IMG/VR virus record: IMGVR_UViG_3300027917_000050
Span: 1-59,724 of that record
Origin: a virus
DNA: 59,724 bases
Direction: 5' to 3' (one strand)
Made by a program: the position numbers and the translations under genes. The number at the start of each line of letters is the position of its first letter. Within the stretch, counting starts at the first letter, position 1. The notes under the pieces were generated by a model, which had not been told where the DNA came from, ran no database searches, and saw nothing but the letters and a program-made list of their open reading frames with translations. Below are positions 1-10,900 of this stretch, piece by piece.

Positions 1-897
1 TCCGGCATAGTACAAAGTGGCAGCACCGTCTGGATCTCCGACAAACATTATTGCTTGAGAACCATCCGCAACATGATCGCCTTCTATGGTTATAGTTCCA
101 CCATCGTACCTGCTGGCAATGGTCACTGCTCCTGCAATACTGATAAAATCTATTGTATTTGAATCATTAGGAGAAACGATTGCTGCACCAGTGCTTGCAG
201 TTGTTATGACACCATCCCCCTGATAATACATTATCGAACTGCCATCAGGATCTCCACGGAACACGGTATTCGTTGCGGTGTTTCCCGTATTTCGTGCCTG
301 CATATAAATCTGTCCATCAGGATCGTTATTGATTATATATAGGTCGTCTTCCGTAAATCCAATCGTGGCAGCAGTCGCAGTTCCATCGGTAATTGAGACT
401 CCTGCTGCTGTAGTTGACAAGGTTAATGTTCCATTATAATAAAGAGAAGATGCTCCTACTGGATCAAACGATGCCATCGTCGTCGTCGACGGGACATTGT
501 TGTCTGCCTGTAAAATTATCTTTCCGGCATCCTTGTCATTATAAATCTTGACATCACCAGAATCAAGATTTATTGATACTGTGTCGGTTCCATCTGTAAT
601 GTCAAGGCCATCTGCCGTGATTGTCGCAGACGCAGAACCACTCACAATAGCATCTAATGCAATGTCATCAATAACATCCATTGCCTTTTGAACTGTGTCT
701 TCGGATGCCGAAAGAATTCCATCAAAATTGGTGGTATCCAATGAAATTCCGCCACCTGTAAGGCTTAATGCGTCTATTGTTGCAAGGGCAGTCTGGACAT
801 CGGTATCTGTTGCGGAAAGAGTTCCGCTAAATCCAGATGCATCTACCTCTATTTTTCTTGCGTCCAGGGAATTCCATGGACCCCTTCGTGTAGTCAT
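1..897 (-). CDS. Tail fibre-like repeat protein, N-terminal part (continues across the window ends)
   Basis: Begins at an ATG at 897 behind an AGGAGG ribosome site and stays open for 299 codons to base 1, where it leaves the window. Reading continues in frame into the right-hand end (59724 to 59260), so this is the N-terminal two thirds of one protein of about 450 residues. The sequence is beta-rich and low in charge, with at least three copies of a repeat of about 45 residues centred on GDPDG...LYY.G, a pattern known from phage fibre and appendage proteins. It lies in the late leftward unit between the virion genes and the lysis genes. A virion fibre or head-fibre role is an inference from the repeats and position; the receptor is unknown. 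Confidence 0.7.
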   Translation of the reverse strand, partial: MTTRRGPWNSLDARKIEVDASGFSGTLSATDTDVQTALATIDALSLTGGGISLDTTNFDGILSASEDTVQKAMDVIDDIALDAIVSGSASATITADGLDITDGTDTVSINLDSGDVKIYNDKDAGKIILQADNNVPSTTTMASFDPVGASSLYYNGTLTLSTTAAGVSITDGTATAATIGFTEDDLYIINNDPDGQIYMQARNTGNTATNTVFRGDPDGSSIMYYQGDGVITTASTGAAIVSPNDSNTIDFISIAGAVTIASRYDGGTITIEGDHVADGSQAIMFVGDPDGAATLYYAG

Positions 898-926
898 TTT
901 AAAAACCTCCTATTGGCCCCCAAGTA

Positions 927-1526
927 TTATGCATTAGGTGTGTGTTCATACCAATTAATTAAAATAGTAATTGTCATTCCGTTTGCCCCTGCAGTAACTC
1001 GAAAAACTTCTATGCTATTTTTAGGAAGAACAATTTCTTCTCCAGATGACCTGTCCCAAACAAGACCCTTCGATGCATTTACAATTTCTGAAAACCTTGT
1101 AGTTCCACCAGTCAAAACGAGTGGATTACTTCCGGTATATCCAGATTTGACAGTACAATTTGACGTATTCGAAGATCTTCCATTCCGGTTGTATGGTGTC
1201 GCAGCAGCCCCACCCGTATAACTTGTAACTCCAGAAATATATGTAACCGTTGCATTATCGGATGCTCTGATATCAAGGACAAGGTGCTGTTCCTCAGTCG
1301 TGTTTGGAGTGGTTATCGCAATGCTTATCGTGTTGTTATTGTTAAGTGATGCATTTGCGGCAACATAATACATATCTCCTTCATGTATTTCGTGGTGTTC
1401 ATGTGATATCGACCTAAGTGTCGATGTACTTAAATCTATAGGAATCTGTGTCCACTGATCATTTTCAGAATCCCATCCATACAACCTTGCATTCTGGGCT
1501 TCATTTTTGTGCCATGGAGAACCCAT
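927..1526 (-). CDS. Virion structural protein, beta-rich (possible fibre or appendage)
   Basis: A 199-residue protein with a good ribosome site (AAAGGAGG) and no signal peptide or membrane segment. The sequence is rich in Asn, Thr, Ser and Gly with alternating hydrophobic residues, as in beta-sandwich appendage proteins. The C-terminal half (FRVTAGANGMTITILINWYEH) has the look of a small receptor-side or cell-wall-adhesion domain. It sits between the 120-residue virion-associated protein and the repeat-bearing fibre gene, all closely spaced and leftward. I do not recognise the exact family; a tail or capsid appendage is the likely role. Confidence 0.5.
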   Translation of the reverse strand: MGSPWHKNEAQNARLYGWDSENDQWTQIPIDLSTSTLRSISHEHHEIHEGDMYYVAANASLNNNNTISIAITTPNTTEEQHLVLDIRASDNATVTYISGVTSYTGGAAATPYNRNGRSSNTSNCTVKSGYTGSNPLVLTGGTTRFSEIVNASKGLVWDRSSGEEIVLPKNSIEVFRVTAGANGMTITILINWYEHTPNA

Positions 1527-1538
1527 GTCATACCTCCT

Positions 1539-1901
1539 TTATTGAACTGCTAACCATGCATTCACAACAACCGGGTCGGCACCTCCGGTTTCAGTTATTT
1601 TTATCTGAACCATTCCACAAAGATTTGGTTCAAATGAAAATAAATCTTTTCCGTCAGAATCCGGTCCACTTGAACTTGTAAACCCGGTCACAATGTCATC
1701 TTCTGGATCTATAAAGTCGGTTCCGCCATTGTTTGATTCAAGGTATTCAACCTTCACTGTACCATCTCCGGTAACCTCAATCTGGATAGAAAAGAAACCT
1801 TCTGCATTCATCCTTCTCAAGTTGACATTGTAGGTTGCATTTCCGCTTGCAGAGATGGTTTTGGATTTAAAAATTTCATCTACAATAACTGGTGTAGTCA
1901 T
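1539..1901 (-). CDS. Small beta-sandwich virion-associated protein
   Basis: A 120-residue protein immediately after the giant ejected protein (one base between stop and next start region), with a clear AGGAGG site. The sequence has alternating strand-like segments (TISASGNATYNVNLRRM, FSIQIEVTGDGTVKVEYLE) and ends VVVNAWLAVQ. This type of short beta-sandwich is frequent in phage structural clusters as a decoration or adaptor piece. Its position between the internal virion proteins and the fibres suggests a fibre-attachment or tail accessory role. No catalytic motif is seen. Confidence 0.45.
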   Translation of the reverse strand: MTTPVIVDEIFKSKTISASGNATYNVNLRRMNAEGFFSIQIEVTGDGTVKVEYLESNNGGTDFIDPEDDIVTGFTSSSGPDSDGKDLFSFEPNLCGMVQIKITETGGADPVVVNAWLAVQ

Positions 1902-1902
1902 T

Positions 1903-4900
1903 TTACTTCCTCCTTAAAATTTGGTCGTAGACCTGTTTTACAAGTCTATTCCTCATATTCGTAAGTTTATCAATATGCGCCTTTTTTTGATCAGGTGTCA
2001 TATTGGGATTTGTCCAGGTCCTTTTCATCTCAGTCGAAATATCTGATATTTGCTTATATGTCATGTTAAGTCTCGGTGCCATTCGAATCTCAGACTGCTT
2101 CTTCCTTGCGTATTCTTGCGCCTTTTTAAAATCACCCTCCCTATTATAGGCATTCAACTGCGCGGTAACCTTCCTGGCCTCGTTTAGCGCATCGAAAAAC
2201 GAAGACATATATTTAGTGTATCTCGGATTATCTGCCTCTCGTACAAATGCTCCAATAAACGGATAATCATCAAGTCTCTTTGTCGGCCTATCTATATCGG
2301 CAATTGATCTTACCATAATATCAGAAAGTCCTAATATGAAAGAACCAAATACAGACAGATATCCTCTAACCAGATGCTCCATTCTCTTTGGAGATACATT
2401 AATAGCCTGACCTGCAAATCTTAGCGTCTCTGAATTCCATGGATCAAACCGTTCGCCGGGTTCTCTATATTTCATTCCCATCGGTTCAATCGGCCTCCCG
2501 GTAAAGAACGTCTTATTGGCAACCTGTTCCCATATTGGTCGGATTGCCTGAGGTGTTGGATTCATCGCCAGTGTTTCAAGAAATGCATGGTTGATATAAT
2601 CCATAACATGATTTAATTCTTCGTTCCCGGTTATAACATCACCAGCCATCTCGACTGATGTTGAAAAGAGGACTCCGGTTTCAAATGGTTTTGGAATTCT
2701 AAAGTGCTTATCTCCTATCCAGAAATGATACCAGGCAAACTTTTCAAAATCCTCAAGTTCTTTATATCTATCGTCGTCTTTATTAAGCCACCATAACAAC
2801 ATCGATGCCATTGCAATCATCGCACTCTTTGTAAAGAACGATGTGGGATTGTCTACAGCAGCCCGACCCATCTTATAAAGTCCCTGAATACGCGCATTCA
2901 TGAAAGGCACTGTGCTTATAAGGACCCTGACTGCAGTTCCATTGCCGGACATATTAAAATCCATAAGGTCCCTTGCGTTAAATGCAGCTTCAAGGTGAGA
3001 AAGACCCTTTTTCTTCAACCTTGAATATAATTGTACCCTGGCTGCATTTTCAAACCCTTCACCGAATTCTTTCCACCAGTTTAATGCATCCATAGGTGTT
3101 GAAATAATTCTTCTCAAAGCACCCTGGCCTTCTTTCTTAACTATTGACTTTACATATTTATGGAGACCTGACGCATCTCCTTCCCTGACATATGAACCAC
3201 CGAATGCCATTCCTGATGCCATAAATTGAATATAGTCAGGATTATTTGTCCAGACTTTCCATAGTCCTGCGATAGAATCCCATAACGGGACAAAACCCTT
3301 GCTTATCTGAAAGGTATGGAGCGTGTCTCTCAAAAAGTTCTTTATCCTGAATGCTGGTCCAAATGTTGCACCATAAGTTAATCCCATCTTTGCAACCCCA
3401 CCAATTTTAGACCATATGTTGTCAAATGATTGTACATCCATTTGGCCAAGAGCATTAAAAAGTTCAGTGTCATTAACTTTAAAATAAATACTCTTACCGG
3501 CTGCCCTGAACTGTAGAACTGGCATACCATCTTTCTTTGAAATAAATACTGGCGCGCCTTTTTCTTTTCCTATCTTCTTAAACCGAACTGTGTCGGCCCA
3601 TGAAACCTGCTCGACAAGGGGAACATCGACAAGTTTTCCTTTGTCATCTTCTTTCTGATATGCAACAAGTTTTCTGCGACTTGCTTCATTGAATGCTGAA
3701 CGCCTGGCAACGTTATGCGCGGATTCGCTTATTAAATGACTCCAGTTTTTTAGCATGTTTTCAACCGGATCTCCTATGGGAAGTTCGGACCCACTCAACT
3801 TTCTGATTTGCGCTCCTATCTCTTTCGGCCTCAATTTATTCTGGGTAAATAGGACTCTTGTCTCTGGATCTGTGAGAACGCGATAGAATGGAACATAATA
3901 CCCCTGGTTCGCCATATAGTCCCTAAAACCTTTATCTATAAGCCCACTTCTTTGTGCAATATCAAGGATATTATTATTGAATTCCTTGAACTCTGTGTTG
4001 ATATCTTCCCAGGATGCATATTTTGAATCTGTAGGTTTTTCTCCAACCCATGACAATATTGCTTTTATATCTTTATCGTCGAAAAGAAATTCTCTATTTT
4101 CTTTCTTCAACGACTGTGCTCGTTTTGCAACAACCCAGTAAAAGAACTTCTCTGCGTCATTTCCAAGTTGATCATACCAATGCAGAAAACCATTGTTTAC
4201 TTCATCCGTTATGATCGCGCCGGACTTATCGAATCTAAGTTTTCCATGCTCCAGGAATGCCTGTACCGTTGATTGAATACCCGGTATGCCTCGTGCCAAC
4301 ATATAGGCCTTTGTCTCTCCTAACCATTGCTTTATTGGGTGGAGACGGTCTATATTCCTTGTAACAAAATTTCTTCTGAAATCATCAAGTGATGCCTTAA
4401 TTCTTTGTAGCATCGTTTGTCCTGCAGGACCTATTTTGTTTTCAATTACTTTTTTTGTCACTGCAGGAATCTCTGATTTTAGATCTGTATTGAATATTGG
4501 AAAACCAACTGTCAATGCTTTACTTCTCATCTTTTCAGTAATCGGCATTATCCATGTTGCTATAGATTCAGATATAGCCTGGTTTGGTTTAATTGTATAT
4601 AATTTGAATCCCTGCTCTTTTGCAGCAGCTACATTTTTCATTGGGTCTGTCATTCTATTAATAAGGCCAATTGCCTCCTTGTTTCTACTTTCTACATATA
4701 CAGGAATATTATTTCTAAGCATATCTGGTATCTTGTTTATATTGTCTATTTCCTCAACACCTTCGACAACAAACTTTTCCTTTTTGAATTCTCCACTTGC
4801 TTCAAGGAATGCATCTGAATATTGTTTTGCGTATAATAAGTACATATCAAATTTTTCAGCCAATGGTTCAATATAATAATCTATTCTTATTGGTTGACCA

Positions 4901-7900
4901 GATTTAGACTTATTAACATTTTTAAAATATCCTCTAAGAATCTGTTTTGCTCTTGACTCAATATCGTTTATTCTCCTTCCAAGTTCTTGATATGAGGTAT
5001 AACCAATATCAGCAGATTTGAATTCATATATTAAACTTGTCATTTCGTCGTCTAATGCATTAACTCCATTTCTCGCATTCAAAACGTCTCTATTTCTTTT
5101 ATTGAGTTCTTCCAATCCAATTGCTTCCCTACTTGCCATTCCATCAATAAACACATTTGCTATAGATCTAAACTCAAGAAGAAGATTTCCACCAGCAGAA
5201 TCTAAATCGTAAAGTCTTGTCTTAACAATTTGCTGTCCACTTGGACGTTCCTTTAAAATCATATCATAATATGGAGACTGGGGAAGTATTTCTCCAGAAG
5301 GGGTGGTTGTATGTTCCCATGCCCTGAGTTCAGCGTTTCCCCAGGATTTTTTATTAAAAATCTTGTTGATACTTCTTGGCATAATTTTATCATAAAACTT
5401 CCTTAAAAATTGTCCGCCAATCTTAATATCATTTAATCTCTGATCTCCGTTTTTTTGTTTTTCTGAATTTAGCAATTTATCTGCTGATGTCTTTCCCATA
5501 TAGTCGCGAAGATCTGTAGGATTAACATTTTCATATTCTGTTATTAATTCTCCACCAGTGCTGTATGCTTTTAACTTTTTACTTTCCTCATTATATACAA
5601 CATGCCCTATAGATTGAAGAAGACCATTCCATCGGTCTACTTGCTGCTGACCAGTTGTCATTCCAATCATATCGTGACCAGATTCTGCAGCATACCGAAC
5701 CATCCTGCGGTATGCCTGGATGAAATATCTTTCTATAAGTGGCGAGGTTGGTATTGGTTGAATTTCTGACTGAATATAAATCATTGCATCTCGTTCTTTA
5801 TCAAATTCTTTTTCTCTATATCGATCAGTTCCATATTTATCCTTAACAGGCTGACCACTCTTATCAAATATAACAAACTTATCTGAAGATTTTTTTGAAA
5901 AGGATTCTATTGGAGATGCAGATAATATTTTATTTCCTCTCATAACAACCCAAAGTTCTTCATTTTGATCTACGGGAGTCTTTCTTTTTGGTTCTGAATA
6001 TCTTTTGTATAGTTTAGTAAGCCTATCAAATTCTTCCTTTGTAATTTCATTGTCTTTGTACATTCTGAGATATTCTGTATTTTTTTCAATACTATAAAAC
6101 ACTGCATCTGCAAGATTTCTATTTTTATATCTTTCGACCATTTCGCGATAAGTTGTTTTTTTGGCCTTGCCCTTTTTCCCTATTTTATAGTCTTTCGCAA
6201 ATCCCTTTGACGAACCTTGCTGAATCCAGTCACTTTGAATTTCTTGGATATAGAGAATCTTTTTTTGTCCTGTTTTTGTTTTCTCATACCTTGTATCAAA
6301 TCGAATCCAATAAACAACATCAACGTCATCACCCCAATGAGTTGAATTTCTCCAACCCGTCTTTGGTCTTTCGACTATTTTAACTTCTGAAGATGCCTCA
6401 TTAAGAGCAAGGATTTTATCCATAAATCCACTCTGGACACCCATAACCGTCGAAGCATATCTATCCCAAAGAATCGAAGGGTCTGGTAATAAAGAAGATG
6501 GTTCTATTTCTTTTTTTATAATATACTGATCTTTTCTTGATTTACCTCTCCTCGCAATCCACGCTTCTGCTTTTTCTCTGGTAGAAAATTCTCCCCACGC
6601 ATCTCCTGTATCTGCAACATTAACTGAACCAGGTTTTGTGTATACTTTCCAAAAGACAGTTCCTTCCTTTTCATATTTTTTCTTATATTCATTTAAAATC
6701 TTTAAGTCTTCTTCAAGCATGTTTTCCGTAAGATCAAAAACCTTATCAGCATACTTCACCCTTAATTCTCTATCTTTTGGTCTGCTCAACTCTTTCTTTA
6801 TAGAATCTTCGTATTTATAGAACTCTATCATGTTGCCAATTTCTTCATATTTCCCAAGTGTTATAAGTTGATCTGCCTGCATGTATAATTCTCTTCTAAG
6901 GCCTAATGCCGTTGAAAATTTATTATAAACTTCTTGAAATCCATGCTTTAATTCTTTTAACTTAGCTTCTCCTGCATGAGTAGGTGACTTTATCATTACC
7001 TGAACCTCGCGGTAATTTTCTCCGCCAGGAATATTATAAGATTTGCTTTTCCATTTTACCGGAAATCTCTCTACATCTTTAAGAGACTCTGGTTCTCCCT
7101 CAACCAAAGTTCCGGTTGGTGGAGTTTTGGAATATCCAGTGCTTTCTTCAAACTGGTCTCTAAAATCATAATAATATTCTGCCCAATCATAACCTTCAAG
7201 TGCTTGTTCAGCCGATCTTTGAATTACATCTTCTGCATCTTCATTTAGCCAAGAATACGAAAAGTCCCTAACTCCTCCACCATGTGGAAACCAGTCTGAA
7301 CCAGAATAATCACTCGGACCTGCATATTGTAGATTGTTCCATTCTGTGCTATATATAGATAATATAGGATTGTCGAGTCCACCCTCCCAATCAGATAGAA
7401 ACTTGTAGAAGTTAGGATAATTCTCTTTTATATGCTTATTCAAAAGATCTAAATATTCTCTGTGTGTTATTAAATCGTTTTCTACTTTTTTATAAAGTTC
7501 TCCGTTTTCTGCAATAAGATCATCTGGAATTCTTTCTCCAAATTTTTCTGTATATTTTTTGCTAAACCATTTTAATTGATCAAAAGAAAAATCAAAAAAT
7601 ACTTTATCTATAACATCTTTGTCAGACTCTGTAAAATTACCACCCCACAAACCTGTTTTATGAATATCTTCAATATCTGGAACGTCAAATATTTCATAAT
7701 TTTCCAATTCGCTATCATATGCACTATCCCAGAAATTTTCTTTTAACCAATCTGAAAATCGTTCCTCGTAATCTTCTTCTGAAAGTGATTCTCCAGACAC
7801 TGAGTCCATTCTCCATTTTTCTACAAATTGAATTGCGTATTCATCGTAAGCATTGAGAACGTCTTGTACTGTCAATCTAACATCATCATCAACGGTGTCC

Positions 7901-10900
7901 AACCACGTTCCAATACTGGACCATTCCCATTCTTCTTCTCTAAAAGGTTTTGCCTTTGATCTCATTGCTTGAGTTAAAAGCATTTTGATCTTTTTTGCAG
8001 ACGCACCACCCTTGCCTATATTGTCTCTAAATTGTTTTGAGTCAACATAATTTTTAAAATCACTATACCATGCTGGTCGAATCTCGTCTGCTTCTGTTAT
8101 TTCCATTATATCTTCATTTGGAATTACGATATCTCTCTGCTGAATTAATTCACCAACCTTCTCTAATCCAGACCTCGCAAGTTCTTCCGTATTTCTGATG
8201 CGTGTCTCCTGATCCACTCCAATCCGTACTGATTCACCAGCCTTGCCAGTGACCTTTGCGCCGACCTGTACGCTAACTCGCTCGACATGGGGAGTGATCC
8301 TCTCCCAATTATTTTTAAAGCCTCCGATACGTTCTCTGATGATCTGTATTTTCTTTCTCTCGCTTTTAACATTTTGCAACTCCTTATAAATTGAATCGTT
8401 TAATTTCATAAATACAACATCCGGTGTACCAGCACTCTTTGGCCAATTATCTGGTGCATATTCAGGATTAAACTTTGATCGTTCCGTCTCCTCCCAACCA
8501 AACATCCCATAATACGCAGGAAGGTATGGATCAAAACAGTCAAGAGTTCTTGCTCCTTTTGCCATTGCGTCCATGAGTAATACACTTCCAAGTCCAGGTA
8601 TTTCAGAATTACTAAAAAGTTTTTGCAAATCACCATCATCAATTACATATCCTGCGCTTCTGTCATCAGTCATATATACTTCTGCCCCCCTGTCAACTGC
8701 TCTTTTTAATTCTTCGTATGTTGGTATTGTTAAAACATAACTATATTTACTTTTCTTTAGTTCGCTTATATATCTTTTTAAGTCTTCGGGTTTATCAACC
8801 TTAGATATTTCAGGACCGTGTTCACCTATATGGTATAGTCTTTTCTTTTCAAGTTCAGAGATAGGAGAAAACTCAATAGTTTTAAGATCAAGTAATTCCA
8901 TCAATGGACCCTGCTTCAAAAGACTCGGATCAACTTTTGATTCAAGATATTCTACAGCAGACATATTTCCAAGCATCTTAAGTTTCGTATTCATTGCTGT
9001 AAAATAGTCTTCCTGTTTTTTTAAATCCCAACCTTCAATTCTTGATTTTATATAGGCCCAAATTGACGATTGTACTTGTGAAATTGTCCACTTTTCTTTC
9101 CCAAGACCAGACAGTCTTTTTGCTACCCTGGTAAGCATGTGCCTTGCTGCAACATTTTCCATTGTTGTAAATTGAATATCACCCTTTTTGGTATATTCGC
9201 CAAAGAATGCGCGATACATCCATCTGTCGTTTGTGGTTGCGTTCGGATCTCCAAGCAATGCACGAGTCCATTCCTGAACTTTTTGATTTTCTGATTTTCC
9301 CATATTCTCTGCAAACTTTCCGGCCAACCATTCATTCAACTTTGTTTTAATAAGATCATTTGGAAACATTGCACCAGGCTTATCTCTTAGTCCCAAAAGA
9401 TAGAGATACGTTTGTGCTGCCCATCCTGCATTCTGATTTATTGGTGCCATCGGGGATGTTACAGCAAGTATTGCGTTAAATATCTGCCAGTCATCTCCAA
9501 GTGTATCCATAAGAAGTTGATTATGGTTTTCCATCCATGTCTTGTGTTTTATATTTGCTTCGGCAGCCTTTAATGCCATCTCTGAATATTCCTTTTCTGT
9601 ATTGACAAACTTCGGCCACTTATTTGAAAGTCTCAATTTAGCAATATCTTTAAGGGTATATTTTTGTTCTGTTGCTAATGCTCTGGAAATTTTTTTGTTT
9701 GTTCTTTCTGGTAATTTTCCTGGCTTAAGATCTTTGTCTTTAATTTTTATATCTTTCTGTTGGATAAGTTCTTTTCGAGGAATAACAACATCTTTCCTCT
9801 GCCTTAATGCCTCCGATACCAGGTACCCTCTTTCCTGATCGATATCCTGTATTTGATCTGCCCACGCAGCAACCAACTGTGCCTCGTCTCGACTTATGAA
9901 TTTTCCTTTGTTTGTAAGGAAGCCATCGTCCTCAATCTGGTTCCAGTTTATCTTCTCTCCATACTCATCTTCGATTTTCTGGAATGCCTCGGCATGGGTT
10001 ACTCCAGTGTAGATCTTTCCCTTGTACCTCATTGCCGCAGCAACGATGCTCTCATAGGCCTGGATCTGTTTTGCGCGAACCTTTCTTTCGGCAAATGCAG
10101 TTAATGCCTTTGTTATCTCGTCCATTGTCTTTCCTTCAAAATCTTTGAAGTATGCAAGATTCTGAGTTCTCGTCGCACTCATTTTTTCTTTGATCTTGTT
10201 AAATACTTTTGTAATGTACGCTACAAATCTACTAAACAGAGAAGGATTTCTTTTCTGCAATTTATTCCAGAATTCTTCGCTAAAAACCCTATGTGCAATA
10301 CCTTCTGCCATAAACTCATGCCAAACGGTATGCTTATTCTGGTTTCGCTTTAAAAATGGATTTAATGGAAGTTGTTTATTAGGCGGAAGTGATTCATTAA
10401 TTGCATCAGCAAATAATCCAAACTCAATATCATTCTTTACACTCCACAGATATCTATTTAATTCATTCCATGTCTTCGGATCTTCGGCCTCCATGTTATG
10501 AATAATCTCATGCATAAGGACAAACGTATATGGCTTATCCGTTTCAGCATGAATAGATATCGTATTCGGTCCTTCAACGAATACACCAGAACCACCCATT
10601 CTCGGCCCGACGTAAAACGAAAGATCAACCCCAAAGACTTTTGCAAGCCACATAGTAAGTTTTTGTTCCTTGTTTAAATCGGTGTGGTCCTGAAAGTCCT
10701 CGTCCTTTGCCGTCATGATCTCGCCTTTTGTTTTTTTGGACTCAGGAAGAAGTGCCTCCTTCTTCCTTATATTTGCTTGGATATCCATTATATGCTTCGA
10801 TAGTGCGCGAGTCGGAAGTGATCTTGTGTCTTTTTTCTTTGGACGAATTGGTGCCTCCTGCTTCTGGGTCGGAGAAGGCCTTGAATAACCCATATTCCTT

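Noticed and set aside
1-9. Terminal repeat or cohesive end
   Set aside because: Nine bases shared by both ends are within a coding repeat and fit a circular map cut arbitrarily.
927-1221. Rightward frames at 695-1221
   Set aside because: Antisense to fibre and structural genes with proper ribosome sites.
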